64,000 nucleotides of DNA from Swaminathania salitolerans (GCF_007988945.1 NZ_BJVC01000002.1:434001-498000); one strand, 5' to 3'; numbered from the stretch's first letter, positions 38,796 through 47,473 are shown. Translations and numbers: made by a program. The notes: generated by a model not told the origin, from the sequence alone.

Positions 38796-41486
38796 TCAGG
38801 CTTCTGAAAGCCGCGACAGGGCCGCCTGCAGGCGCTGCATGTCGTGGCTGAAACTACCAAGCCTCTCGCGGTTTTCCTCCACAACCTCCGGCTTCGCGCG
38901 GGCCACGAAATCCGCATTGCCGAGTTTGCGTTCGACCTTGTCGATTTCCTTGCCGAGACGCTCGATCTCCTTGCCGAGACGCTGGATTTCCGCAGCGATA
39001 TCGATCAGCCCCTCGAGCGGCAGAACGAGGGTTGCCTCGTCGATGACCGAAAGCGCTGCATTTCTCGGTGTCTCTCCCGCAAGCGCCGCCACGGAGTCAA
39101 CGCGCGCCATGCGACCGATCACGCCCGCCCAGCGCCCGGCCCGGTCGAGCGTCTCGGCAGAAGCATCCCGGATCAGCACAGGCACCGTGCGCGCCGGAGG
39201 AATGTTCATTTCCGAGCGGATCGCACGGATCTCGCCGATCAGACGAATCAGCCAGTCGATCTCGCGCGACGCTTCGGCAGCATGAGAAAGCGGCGCCTCC
39301 TCCGGCCAGCGAGACTGCGCGACGCTGCCCCCGTAACCGAAAGCCTGCCACAATTCCTCTGTCACGAACGGGATGACTGGATGCATGACCTGCAGGATCA
39401 GCCCGAGGACATGAGCCGTAACCGCACGTATCTCCTCGCGCTCCGCTGAATCCGCCTCAGCCGAAAGGGCGGATTTCGCAAGCTCGAGATACCAGTCGCA
39501 AAAGACATTCCAGACGAACCGGTAACACGTCGCCGCATATTCGTCGAAGCGATAGGCGTCGAGCGCGTCCTTCGCAGCCTTCACTGCGCCGGCGGCCTCG
39601 TCGAGTATCCAGCGCCCCAGCACGCTGCGCACGCAGGCGGGATCGAACCCCTCGACCGGTCGCACGGCGTTCATCTCGCAGAACCGCGCGGCATTCCATA
39701 TCTTGGTGATGAAGGTCCGATAATCCTCAACGCGCTTGCGTCCGAACTTGATGTCGCGACCGGGCCCGGTCAGGGCGCAGATCGCCATGCGGGTCGCGTC
39801 GGCACCGAATTCCGCAACCAGCTCGAGCGGATCGAGACCGTTCCCCTTGCTCTTGGACATCTTCTGCCCGCGCTCGTCCCGGACCAGCCCGTGGATGAGA
39901 ACCGTCCTGAACGGGACATCGTCCATGAAGTGGAGCCCCATCATCATCATGCGGGCGACCCAGAAGAAGATGATGTCGAACCCGGTCACGAGAACGCTCG
40001 TGGGGTAGTATCGGGCAAGCTCGCTCGTCTTCTCGGGCCAGCCGAGCGTCGAGAACGGCCAGAGTGCGGAACTGAACCATGTGTCGAGCACATCTTCGTC
40101 CCGCGTGAGGGTCACATCGGCACCGAACCGGGCACGCGCCTCCTCAAGTGCCCCGGCCTCGTCATGAGCGACGAAAACACTGCCTTCCGGACCGTACCAG
40201 GCCGGAATGCGGTGCCCCCACCAGAGCTGACGGCTGATGCACCAGGGCTGGATGTCCCGCATCCAGGCAAAGAACGTGTTCTCCCACTGGCGCGGTTCGA
40301 ATCGAATGCGCTCCGATTCGACCGCCTCGATCGCGGGTCCGGCGAGCGTGGCCGCGTCGCAATACCACTGCTCGGTCAGGCGCGGCTCCACGATGGCGCC
40401 CCCGCGCTCGGCATGAGGGACCTGGAGCGTATGAGGCTCGATCTTCTCGATGAGGTCGAGACGCTCGAGCTCCGCGACAATCGTCTTGCGTGCCTCGAGG
40501 CGATCCATGCCGCTCAGGGATTCGACGAAAGCCTTGCTGGCGAGACCCTCGATATCGCGCATTTCGCCCGAAATCTCGTCCAGACAGATGGCCGCACCGG
40601 CATCGAGGATCGAGGGCATCGGAAGATCGTGACGCTTGCCGACCTCGAAATCGTTGAAATCATGAGCCGGTGTGATCTTTACGGCACCGCTTCCCTTCTC
40701 GGGATCGGAATAGCTGTCGGCAACGATCGGGATCCGACGTCCCGTAAGCGGGAGGGTGACACTCAGACCCACAAGCCCCGTATAACGCTCATCCTCGGGG
40801 TGAACCGCAACGGCGGTGTCTCCGAGCATCGTTTCGGGCCGGGTCGTTCCGACAACGATCGTGCTTCCATCCTCGACGGGATAGCGGAGATACCACATCG
40901 AGCCCCTGGTCTCACGGTTCTCCACCTCGAGATCCGAGATTGCCGAGCGGAAGGCCGGATCCCAGTTCACGAGGCGCTTGGCCCGATAGATCAGCCCCTG
41001 ACGATACAGCGTGACGAAGACCTCGCGCACGGCGCGCGAAAGGCCCTCATCCATCGTGAAACGCTCGCGCTCCCAGTCGGCCGAGGCTCCGAGACGTCTG
41101 AGCTGGGTGATGATCTGGCCGCCCGACTGTGCTTTCCAGTCCCATACCCTGTCGAGAAAGGCCTCGCGACCCATCGCCTTGCGGTCGAGCCCTTCGCGGT
41201 CCAGCACGCGCTCGACGACCATCTGAGTCGCGATTCCGGCATGATCCGTGCCGGGCTGCCAGAGCACATTGCGCCCCTCGAGGCGTTTCCAGCGGATCAG
41301 TATGTCCTGGAGCACGAAATCGAGCGCGTGACCGAAATGCAGGGTGCCCGTGACGTTCGGCGGAGGGAACATGATGGAGAACGGCGCGCCCGGAGCATCG
41401 GGATCGGCCCGGAAGAGACCTGCCGCCTCCCACTGTGCATAAAGGCGGGCCTCGCACGAAGCGGGATCGAAGGACTTCTCGAGCAT
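38796..41486 (-). CDS. valS: Valyl-tRNA synthetase
   Basis: An 896-residue class I aminoacyl-tRNA synthetase with editing domain. The HIGH-type motif is PPPNVTGTLHFGHAL and the KMSKS motif is GQKMSKSKGNGLDP. The CP1 editing domain lies between them (about 190-330, GTTRPETMLGDTAVAVHPEDERY). The C-terminal coiled coil (IDIAAEIQRLGKEIERLGKEIDKVERKL) is the valine-specific arm. The ATG at 41486 opens MLEKSFDPASCEARLYAQWE. The frame is open further upstream to 41582 but gives an unrelated N-terminus. It is downstream of the TolC-family gene on the same strand. Confidence 0.98.
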   Translation of the reverse strand: MLEKSFDPASCEARLYAQWEAAGLFRADPDAPGAPFSIMFPPPNVTGTLHFGHALDFVLQDILIRWKRLEGRNVLWQPGTDHAGIATQMVVERVLDREGLDRKAMGREAFLDRVWDWKAQSGGQIITQLRRLGASADWERERFTMDEGLSRAVREVFVTLYRQGLIYRAKRLVNWDPAFRSAISDLEVENRETRGSMWYLRYPVEDGSTIVVGTTRPETMLGDTAVAVHPEDERYTGLVGLSVTLPLTGRRIPIVADSYSDPEKGSGAVKITPAHDFNDFEVGKRHDLPMPSILDAGAAICLDEISGEMRDIEGLASKAFVESLSGMDRLEARKTIVAELERLDLIEKIEPHTLQVPHAERGGAIVEPRLTEQWYCDAATLAGPAIEAVESERIRFEPRQWENTFFAWMRDIQPWCISRQLWWGHRIPAWYGPEGSVFVAHDEAGALEEARARFGADVTLTRDEDVLDTWFSSALWPFSTLGWPEKTSELARYYPTSVLVTGFDIIFFWVARMMMMGLHFMDDVPFRTVLIHGLVRDERGQKMSKSKGNGLDPLELVAEFGADATRMAICALTGPGRDIKFGRKRVEDYRTFITKIWNAARFCEMNAVRPVEGFDPACVRSVLGRWILDEAAGAVKAAKDALDAYRFDEYAATCYRFVWNVFCDWYLELAKSALSAEADSAEREEIRAVTAHVLGLILQVMHPVIPFVTEELWQAFGYGGSVAQSRWPEEAPLSHAAEASREIDWLIRLIGEIRAIRSEMNIPPARTVPVLIRDASAETLDRAGRWAGVIGRMARVDSVAALAGETPRNAALSVIDEATLVLPLEGLIDIAAEIQRLGKEIERLGKEIDKVERKLGNADFVARAKPEVVEENRERLGSFSHDMQRLQAALSRLSEA

Positions 41487-41615
41487 TGTCTTCCTGTCAC
41501 TCTGGCGGCCCTGCCCCGCAGGACGGGACGGGCACGCTCCATTTCCGTTATCGAACCATGCGTATGGCCAGAGGAAGACCAAGTTTCAAGACCGGAAAAC
41601 CCGGCCCCTGCCCGT

Positions 41616-43085
41616 TCAGCGGCCCGGCTGTCCGACTGCGTAGTCGCTGATCCCCCACAGCCGGTCCTTGACCGCCTTGTAATAGGCCTTGTCGTCATAG
41701 ATCGGCACGTTCAGCTTGAGATCTGCCGCGGTAAGACGCCCCATCGCCGCCGCCACCGCATAGGATGACTGGACGAGACCGCTGAGATTCTGGATCAGGG
41801 CGGTCTGGGCCGAAAGCAGGGTCTGTTGCTGCTGGAGCACCTCGAGCGTCGTGCTCGTGCCGACGATGGCCTGACGCTCCACGCCATCGAGAGCCACCAC
41901 GTTGGCCGCGATCGCCATGCGGTTGCTCGAGATGGAGTCGTGATAGGAGTGGAATTGCTGCCAGTTCGACGCTGCCGCCTGCGTGGCGGTGCGCCGCGCG
42001 ACATCGACCGCGCGACGGGCGGCAAGATATTGCTGACGTGCCTGACGGATTGCGGCATATTCCGAACCGCCCTGATAGATCGGAACGTCGAAATTGACCG
42101 TGCCGTATTTGTTGTCGGTCACCATGCGGCCATAGCCCTGGTTCTTGACATAGGAATAGCCGAGGGTCGCGGAGATCTTCGGCAGGATGGCCGCCATCTG
42201 GACCGAGAAATTGTCTTTCTGCGCTGACGCCTGGAACAGGGCGCTGATTACCGACGGATTGTTGCGTGATGCTTCCTCGACGGCGTGCTTGACATCCTTG
42301 ACCGGCAGAACCAGCGGCTGCGGCGCCACCAGATTGGGCGCTGCCGGCACGCCCACGACCTGAAGATAGGTCGCCTGCGCAGCACGGAGCGTGCCCTCTC
42401 CCTGCTGCCGCGACGCTCTTGCCGTTGCAAGCGCCGCTTGCGCCTGAGCGACATCGGTCCGGGTGATCTCGCCTTGCTGGAAACGATCCTGCGTTGCCTT
42501 GAGCTGCTCTTCCAGAACATGTTCGTTGTTGATGTTGATCTGCAGGAGCTGCTCGGTCCGGACGACGCCGAGATAGGCGTTGACCACATCGGTGAAGACA
42601 TCCTGCTCTGTCGCGATCAGCTGAGCACGTTCGGCCATGACCGTATTCACGGCCTGATGCGTCTGCGACGTCGTTCTCCCGCCCGAATAGAGCGGCTGGT
42701 TAATGGTGACACCGCCCTGATAGCCGGGAGTCGCATACTGGCGGCTATAGGCAGGCGTGCCGAAAGGGGAGCCGGGCTGCGCACTCTGGGCTCCGTAGGC
42801 ATTGATGCCCTGATAATAACTCAGTCCGAACTGGCCGCGAATGGTGGGACGCCACCCGGCGAGGGCCGTGGGAACCTGTTCATCCGCCGCGCGCAGACGC
42901 GCCCTCTGCTGCTGCAGGCTCGGATTCGTCAGATAAGCCGTTGCGAGCGCTTCCTGAAGGGTATGGGGAATGAACTCGGGCGAGCCTTTCCCGTCATAGC
43001 TCTGGGCAAGCACAGTCGAACCATTGAGGAGCATGACGGCTCCGACGCTGAATGAAGTATAGATCTTCAGCTGATCCCGTTTCAT
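41616..43085 (-). CDS. TolC-family outer membrane efflux/secretion channel
   Basis: A 489-residue outer membrane protein of the TolC type, the exit duct for type I secretion and tripartite efflux. A signal peptide (MKRDQLKIYTSFSVGAVMLLNGSTVLAQ) is present. The two OEP repeats are seen as TLQEALATAYLTNPSLQQQRARLRAADEQV and the ALATARASRQQGEGTLRAAQATYLQVVG helix, then the second half QARQQYLAARRAVDVARR and the terminal SYAVAAAMGRLTAADL. No membrane-fusion or ABC partner is adjacent. The ATG at 43085 opens the signal peptide. An upstream frame to 43127 is less likely. Confidence 0.94.
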   Translation of the reverse strand: MKRDQLKIYTSFSVGAVMLLNGSTVLAQSYDGKGSPEFIPHTLQEALATAYLTNPSLQQQRARLRAADEQVPTALAGWRPTIRGQFGLSYYQGINAYGAQSAQPGSPFGTPAYSRQYATPGYQGGVTINQPLYSGGRTTSQTHQAVNTVMAERAQLIATEQDVFTDVVNAYLGVVRTEQLLQININNEHVLEEQLKATQDRFQQGEITRTDVAQAQAALATARASRQQGEGTLRAAQATYLQVVGVPAAPNLVAPQPLVLPVKDVKHAVEEASRNNPSVISALFQASAQKDNFSVQMAAILPKISATLGYSYVKNQGYGRMVTDNKYGTVNFDVPIYQGGSEYAAIRQARQQYLAARRAVDVARRTATQAAASNWQQFHSYHDSISSNRMAIAANVVALDGVERQAIVGTSTTLEVLQQQQTLLSAQTALIQNLSGLVQSSYAVAAAMGRLTAADLKLNVPIYDDKAYYKAVKDRLWGISDYAVGQPGR

Positions 43086-43277
43086 GGAAGCCCTTTCGAA
43101 TGTCGGCTGTGCTGCAGCGTGACGCACTACGTTCGATCTGCCTGTTTAAGGATATCCGTCTCCGTTTCTATGCCATATTCCGGCCGGTGCGGAAATTTCT
43201 TCTTATTTCCCTTTTTTCATCCCCCCACCCTCTTGACCGGAAAGCCTTGGAAAGGGATATAGCCGACAGCACCAGCC

Positions 43278-43351
43278 GGTCCGGTGGCAGAATGGTGATG
43301 CAGCGGACTGCAAATCCGCGTACGTGGGTTCGATTCCCGCCCGGACCTCCA
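43278..43351 (+). tRNA. tRNA-Cys (anticodon GCA)
   Basis: The acceptor arm GGTCCGG/CCGGACC, the anticodon loop ACTGCAAATC and the T arm GTGGGTTCGATTCCCGC fold into a cloverleaf with CCA encoded at 43349-43351. The length is 74. Confidence 0.96.
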
Positions 43352-43519
43352 GACTTCATGATCTGAGCCTGTCTCTGGCATGTGCGCCTTTCACCAGAAC
43401 CCGACGGTTTTCTCTACGGATTTCGCGCGATTCCAGAACCCGACAGGCATGTCCTGCGCGCAAGGGAGGCAGGGGGTGTCCCACAGGCTCTGTCTCGCAT
43501 CCCTGTCTAGGGATGGATG
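43352..43519. other. Spacer between tRNA-Cys and gdx
   Basis: This 168-base spacer contains no convincing gene. Short frames here are shadows and no terminator hairpin stands out. Confidence 0.4.
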
Positions 43520-43834
43520 TCAGGTGGCGAATTTCATCAGCCCTATGCCGGTCAGGATGAGCAGGGCCGCGCCGAGCCGCCCCGGGCTGAGTTCCTCACC
43601 CAGCCATATGATGCCGACGAGGAACGCGCCGACAGCGCCTATACCCGTCCAGACCGTGTAGGCGGTTCCGAGCGGAAGGGTTTTCATGGACCAGGAGAGC
43701 AGGAACCCGCTCAGGATCATTGTGACGATCGAGATGAGCCCCGGCCAGAACCGCGTGAATCCCGCCGATTGTTTCATCGACGTCGCCCAGACGACCTCAC
43801 AGAGACCAGCGATGAGTAAAACGATCCAGGGCAT
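43520..43834 (-). CDS. gdx: Small multidrug resistance family guanidinium exporter (Gdx/SugE)
   Basis: A 104-residue four-helix inner membrane protein. It begins MPWIVLLIAGLCEVVWATSMKQSAGFTRF, with the essential Glu13 (AGLCEV) and the Trp/Ser pattern typical of the Gdx (SugE) subtype rather than EmrE. TAYTVWTGIGAVG and the fourth helix GAALLILTGIGLM follow. Gdx proteins export guanidinium in exchange for protons. The ATG at 43834 is preceded by GGGAGGAGAGG. A longer start at 43861 would swallow the ribosome site. The riboswitch-like hairpins at 43881-43934 support a guanidine function. Confidence 0.94.
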   Translation of the reverse strand: MPWIVLLIAGLCEVVWATSMKQSAGFTRFWPGLISIVTMILSGFLLSWSMKTLPLGTAYTVWTGIGAVGAFLVGIIWLGEELSPGRLGAALLILTGIGLMKFAT

Positions 43835-43880
43835 GGCCCTCTCCTCCCTCAGGACAGACACGGTCAGTCAAGACTGAATG

Positions 43881-43934
43881 CCGGGCCGTCCCGGTCTTGA
43901 AATCCCGATTGGGGCAGGAACGTCGTCATGCTGC
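43881..43934 (-). ncRNA. Putative guanidine-II (mini-ykkC) riboswitch
   Basis: Read on the minus strand, two hairpins in the leader of gdx carry the diagnostic ACGR tetraloops flanked by G and C. P1 (43934-43914) is GCAG-c-ATG-ACGA-CGT-tc-CTGC. P2 (43894-43881) is CCGGG-ACGG-CCCGG. They are 19 bases apart, and P2 ends 46 bases before the start codon, close to the ribosome site. Guanidine-II RNAs are known upstream of Gdx genes in Proteobacteria and turn translation on when guanidinium binds the paired ACGR loops. Identified by eye, without a covariance model. Confidence 0.8.
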
Positions 43935-44009
43935 GGGCCACCATAGACGCAACGTCCAGGGCCGTAAATTCCAGCTGGAAACTTATCGTCATTCTGTGCT
44001 AGAACTCTG

Positions 44010-44024
44010 GAACAATACAAGAAC
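44010..44024 (+). promoter_or_regulatory. LexA operator (SOS box) upstream of the lysis cassette
   Basis: GAAC-N7-GAAC with the AT-rich spacer AATACAA, the same pattern as the lexA box at 866-880. It lies 238 bases before the first plausible ORF (44248) of a run that leads into the phage-type lysis genes. It could equally face gdx, but it is upstream of the riboswitch there, at about 176 bases from the gdx ATG. Confidence 0.7.
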
Positions 44025-44247
44025 GACGGTCATGGGGCAGCATCCACTTTCTGGCGCTACGCGACGCCTTGCGGTCGGCCCGGGATCGCGCCCGGTTCCC
44101 GTATTCCTGCATGGCGCCCATCGCGTCTTCCCCGACAGGTATTGTCCCTCCTGATCCCGCATGCAGCCCAGGCTGCGATTCCGGAACGAAACGGAGGGCG
44201 ATCGTCACCCGCCATCGCTGCGGGACTTTCCTTCCGGAGATCACATC

Positions 44248-44508
44248 ATGACATGGCGAACGCGCGCCAATATCCTGCGCCCCGCAGCGGGACGGCAGAT
44301 CCTGCCTGCTATCCGATTGTCGGCCGGACCGGGCCTTTCCGGTTCTTCCTCATCCCCGCCGGGCGATAGGGGCGCCGAAAGCCTCGATCTCGACAGTCTG
44401 CTGGCCCAGGGCGACCACATTTTCGACTTTCCGATGGGCATTACGGCCCCGGGAAGTGGCACATCCATTCATCGGGATACAGACCGTTCGGATACGGGGC
44501 GGCGATGA
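44248..44508 (+). CDS. Small hypothetical protein ahead of the lysis genes
   Basis: An 86-residue open frame (MTWRTRANILRPAAGRQILPAIRL) with a Shine-Dalgarno CCGGAGA at a proper distance. It is basic, Ser/Gly/Pro-rich in the middle, with no membrane segment or signal peptide. I do not recognise it. The good ribosome site and its position between an SOS box and the lysis genes are the only support. It could be non-coding leader sequence. Confidence 0.35.
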   Translation: MTWRTRANILRPAAGRQILPAIRLSAGPGLSGSSSSPPGDRGAESLDLDSLLAQGDHIFDFPMGITAPGSGTSIHRDTDRSDTGRR

Positions 44509-44595
44509 GAGATCGCGACAGGAACGGGAAATCGCATCCCTCCGGGAGAGCCCGAACGAAGCGCAAACCCCACCGGGAGAGGGAAACACGTCATC

Positions 44596-44874
44596 ATGTC
44601 TGATCCCTTGCAGCCGCAGCCCTGGTGGGTGGCGGTCGCCGGTACACTCCTTTTCACCGTGCGCTGGCTCATCGGCGTAGGAGCATCGAGTGCGAGAGCC
44701 ACCATCGAAGCCCAGAAGGAGGATCTCGCCCGTCTCAACGCCCGTGTCGACAAGCTGGAGGAACGCGAGGAGGATTATCTCGCGCTGATCGAGGAATTGC
44801 GGAGGCAAAACGCGATGCTGCGCGAGGCGCTTGGGCGTGCGGAACGCGCCATGGTCGAACAGGCCGCAGACTGA
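44596..44874 (+). CDS. Small membrane-anchored coiled-coil protein of the lysis cassette (i-spanin- or holin-like)
   Basis: A 92-residue protein with one N-terminal transmembrane segment (about 10-29, WWVAVAGTLLFTVRWLIGVG) and a long heptad-rich coiled coil behind it (about 35-85, LARLNARVDKLEEREEDYLALIEELRRQNAMLREAL). This architecture is that of phage Rz-like inner-membrane spanins and of some phage accessory lysis proteins. It has a GGGAGAGGG Shine-Dalgarno, and is followed 88 bases later by the endolysin gene. The precise role is inferred from topology and neighbours only. Confidence 0.7.
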   Translation: MSDPLQPQPWWVAVAGTLLFTVRWLIGVGASSARATIEAQKEDLARLNARVDKLEEREEDYLALIEELRRQNAMLREALGRAERAMVEQAAD

Positions 44875-44914
44875 TGCAGGCGCGCATTTGCCGCGCCTAT
44901 GCCCTCCCGAAAAC

Positions 44915-44946
44915 GATCGGGAACACGATCGGGAACACGATCGATC
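44915..44946 (+). repeat. Short tandem repeat between spanin-like and endolysin genes
   Basis: A 12-base unit GATCGGGAACAC is tandemly repeated twice, followed by a partial GATCGA. GAAC occurrences here are spaced by 8, not 7, so this is not a LexA box. Confidence 0.6.
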
Positions 44947-44962
44947 CGGAAAGAGAGAAAAA

Positions 44963-45490
44963 ATGAGCGTGTCGTTGAACATCGCCATGGCCCTGTTGCG
45001 CCGTGACGACTTCGAAGGGCTGCGCCTTGCGCCCTATCTCTGTCCTGCAGGATTCTGGACCATCGGCTACGGCAACCGCACTCTGGCCGATGGAACACCG
45101 GTCACGCGCCTGACGCCGCCGATCACCCGGGACGAAGCGACAGCCCTGCTCGAGATTACGGTCGCCGGGCTCCAGAAAGTGCTGGCCGAAGCGACGGTCG
45201 TGCCGCTCCTGCCCTGGCAGAAGGGCGCATTGCTTTCCTGGCAATTCAACGTCGGTAGCGCGGCAATGCGCAAATCGACCCTGATGCGGCTGCTCAACCG
45301 CAGGCTTTACGCAGCAGCCGGAATGCAGCTCCTGCGCTGGGACAAGGCCACCGTGGATGGACGGCTCGTCACTCTGACCGGCCTGCAGCGCCGACGCCAT
45401 GTCGAACATGAGGTCTATCAGGGACATTCCGTCGCCGGTGTTTCCCTGCCGAACCGGTCGGAGCCGTTTTCATCGACGCTTTCCGCCTGA
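44963..45490 (+). CDS. GH24 phage-type endolysin (lysozyme)
   Basis: A 175-residue muramidase of the T4/P22 lysozyme family. The catalytic arrangement E-8-C-5-T is present: Glu18 in DDFEGLRLAPYLC, Cys27 and Thr33 (FWTIGYGN). Later family motifs include the ALLSWQFNVGSAAMRKSTLMRLLN helix, KATVDGRLVTLTGLQRRR and the C-terminal HVEHEVYQG. There is no signal peptide, so it should depend on a holin for release. The ATG is preceded by AAAGAGAGAAAA. No phage structural genes are nearby. Confidence 0.93.
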   Translation: MSVSLNIAMALLRRDDFEGLRLAPYLCPAGFWTIGYGNRTLADGTPVTRLTPPITRDEATALLEITVAGLQKVLAEATVVPLLPWQKGALLSWQFNVGSAAMRKSTLMRLLNRRLYAAAGMQLLRWDKATVDGRLVTLTGLQRRRHVEHEVYQGHSVAGVSLPNRSEPFSSTLSA

Positions 45491-45538
45491 CGAACGCTCA
45501 CCATCAACGCTCTCCCACAATCGAAAGGACAGAGTGCC

Positions 45539-45796
45539 ATGCCTCTTGACTGGCAGAACCTTTTCGCATCCATTGCGCCCCTTATTCCTTCACGGATTGC
45601 AGGCGATCTCGCGGTGATCGGATCGCTTCTGGTTTCTCTGTGTGCCATTGCTGCCCGATACTGGCCGCGCCCTGCTCCGGGATCGCGTTGGCTGCTCCTT
45701 TACCGCGTCGTGAACAGTATTGCCATGAACAGTCGCAATGCGATTAACGCTGATGACCAGCTCGTGAAGGAACCGTCACGGCGAGAAGATCGCTGA
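45539..45796 (+). CDS. Small membrane protein of the lysis cassette (holin candidate)
   Basis: An 85-residue protein with a hydrophobic segment at about 18-42 (RIAGDLAVIGSLLVSLCAIAARYW) and a hydrophilic tail containing LLLYRVVNSIAMNSRNAINADDQ, a pattern found in small proteins next to endolysins in phages of acetic acid bacteria. It starts 48 bases after the endolysin stop, with the Shine-Dalgarno GAAAGGACAG. Being small, membrane-embedded and next to a signal-less endolysin, it is the best holin candidate here, but holins cannot be identified by sequence alone. Confidence 0.65.
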   Translation: MPLDWQNLFASIAPLIPSRIAGDLAVIGSLLVSLCAIAARYWPRPAPGSRWLLLYRVVNSIAMNSRNAINADDQLVKEPSRREDR

Positions 45797-45947
45797 ACAC
45801 GCACGAACCCTGTTTTTCGACAACAGGAATAAAAGTTTGTTATAGGGCGTGAACAAACCGCGTTGTTCGCCCGGTAGGGAAGAGATTCCCGAGGGGAAGA
45901 ATACCCCAGGGCCGAAAAGACGCCGCAAGAGCAGAGAGGTAGCACAT

Positions 45948-47402
45948 ATGAGTCGTCCGCGAAGTCCACATCCCTATTTCGGATGGTTCAAGAAGCGACA
46001 GCATCTCAAACCCGACGATATCACGGTCGTCGATGGCGACATGCTCAAGCGTGCCGTGGCCGCCGCAGCACTCGGCAATGCCATGGAATGGTTCGACTTC
46101 GGCGTTTACGGCTATATCGCAGTCACTCTGGGCAAGGTCTTCTTCCCGTCCACAGATGCAACCGTGCAGCTCATCTCCACCTTTGCGACCTTTGCGGTTG
46201 CCTTTCTCGTGCGACCGATCGGCGGCGCGGTGTTCGGGCCGCTGGGCGACCGGTACGGCCGCCAGAAGGTTCTCGCCGCGACGATGGTCTGCATGGCGCT
46301 CGGCACATTTGCTATCGGGTTGATCCCTTCCTATGACCGGATCGGGATATGGGCGCCGATTGCGTTGCTCCTCGCCCGGCTGGTTCAGGGGTTCTCAACC
46401 GGGGGCGAGTACGGCGGTGCGGCCACCTTCATCGCCGAGTACTCCACCGATCGCAATCGCGGCCTCATGGGGAGCTGGCTGGAATTCGGAACGCTTGCCG
46501 GATATGTGGCCGGCGCCGGGGTCGTCACGGCGCTTCAGGTCGGGATCAGCGAGGAGGCCATGCTGTCCTGGGGCTGGCGCCTGCCCTTCCTGATCGCCGG
46601 GCCGCTCGGTCTGCTCGGTCTCTATACCCGGATGAAGCTCGAAGAGACCCCGTCCTTTCAGGCTTATGCCGCCGAGGCCGAAAAACGCGAGCATGACAGG
46701 CCGGGCTGGCATCATCTCTTCACCGTACACTGGCGACAGTTGCTGAAATGTGTCGGGCTCGTGCTCGTCTTCAACGTGACGGACTACATGCTGCTCGCCT
46801 ATGTGCCGAGCTACATGACTGTGTCGCTCGGCTATCCGGAAAATCGCGGGCTCATCCTCGTCATCATCGTGATGCTTCTCATGATGCCGCTGAACGTCCT
46901 TGGAGGATATCTGAGCGATCGTCTGGGCCGTCGACCGATGATCATGGGCGCTTGCATCGCACTCGTCGTGCTGTCCATCCCGTGCTTCCACCTCATCCAG
47001 TCGGGCAGTCTCGCGGCGATCTTCATCGGTCTCATGTTGCTGGGTCTCGCGCTTGTCTGCTTCACGAGCTCGATGCCTTCGACCCTGCCCGCTCTCTTCT
47101 ACACGCCGATCCGCTATACGGCGCTCTCGGTCGCGTTCAATCTTTCGGTTTCGGTATTCGGCGGCACGACCCCCCTGCTGATGGCCTGGCTGGTCAAAAA
47201 GACCAGTTATCTCGATCTGCCCGCCTGGTATCTCATGGCTGCGGCTCTGGTCGGTTTCATCACGATGTTCACCGTGCGTGAGACAGCCGGCCTCCCGCTT
47301 CGTGGGTCGCCGCCTGCCGTTGGCAGCGAGGACGAAGCCGAACGTTTCATCGAGGGCAAGACGCTTCTGACTGTCGATGAGGAACTTCCCCCGATGTCGT
47401 GA
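45948..47402 (+). CDS. MFS transporter of the metabolite:H+ symporter family (ProP-like)
   Basis: A 484-residue, 12-helix inner membrane transporter. The family motif AAALGNAMEWFDFGVYGYIA is at about 32-51, followed by LVRPIGGAVFGPLGDRYGRQKVL (the MFS loop 2-3 motif), LLLARLVQGFSTGGEYGGAATFIAEY and YLSDRLGRRPMIM. These match ProP-type osmolyte (proline/betaine) carriers and related dicarboxylate symporters. ProP's C-terminal coiled coil is absent, so osmosensing cannot be assumed. The ATG at 45948 is preceded by AGAGAGGT. A strong terminator follows. Confidence 0.92.
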   Translation: MSRPRSPHPYFGWFKKRQHLKPDDITVVDGDMLKRAVAAAALGNAMEWFDFGVYGYIAVTLGKVFFPSTDATVQLISTFATFAVAFLVRPIGGAVFGPLGDRYGRQKVLAATMVCMALGTFAIGLIPSYDRIGIWAPIALLLARLVQGFSTGGEYGGAATFIAEYSTDRNRGLMGSWLEFGTLAGYVAGAGVVTALQVGISEEAMLSWGWRLPFLIAGPLGLLGLYTRMKLEETPSFQAYAAEAEKREHDRPGWHHLFTVHWRQLLKCVGLVLVFNVTDYMLLAYVPSYMTVSLGYPENRGLILVIIVMLLMMPLNVLGGYLSDRLGRRPMIMGACIALVVLSIPCFHLIQSGSLAAIFIGLMLLGLALVCFTSSMPSTLPALFYTPIRYTALSVAFNLSVSVFGGTTPLLMAWLVKKTSYLDLPAWYLMAAALVGFITMFTVRETAGLPLRGSPPAVGSEDEAERFIEGKTLLTVDEELPPMS

Positions 47403-47441
47403 TCGCCTTCATCATCCTTAAAGTTGTGCGGTTTTTTCCAG

Positions 47442-47473
47442 AACGGGTCGGAGGCTTCTCCGACCCGTTTTTT
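47442..47473 (+). terminator. Rho-independent terminator of the MFS gene
   Basis: A perfect 12-bp stem AACGGGTCGGAG/CTCCGACCCGTT with loop GCTT is followed by TTTTT. It is 40 bases past the stop. Confidence 0.95.

Noticed and set aside
43352-43519. Attachment site at tRNA-Cys
   Set aside because: No direct copy of the tRNA-Cys 3' end or integrase was seen on either side.
43999-44244. Short ORFs on both strands between the SOS box and 44248, including a 40-residue frame at 44032-44154
   Set aside because: They have no convincing ribosome site or conserved pattern. They could be real small genes but there is no support beyond position.
44915-44946. GAAC repeats as a possible third LexA box
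   Set aside because: The GAAC words are 8 bases apart rather than 7, and they arise from a 12-base tandem repeat.
45793-45820. GAAC-N6-GAAC before the MFS gene as an SOS box
   Set aside because: The spacing is 6, which does not fit the operator.
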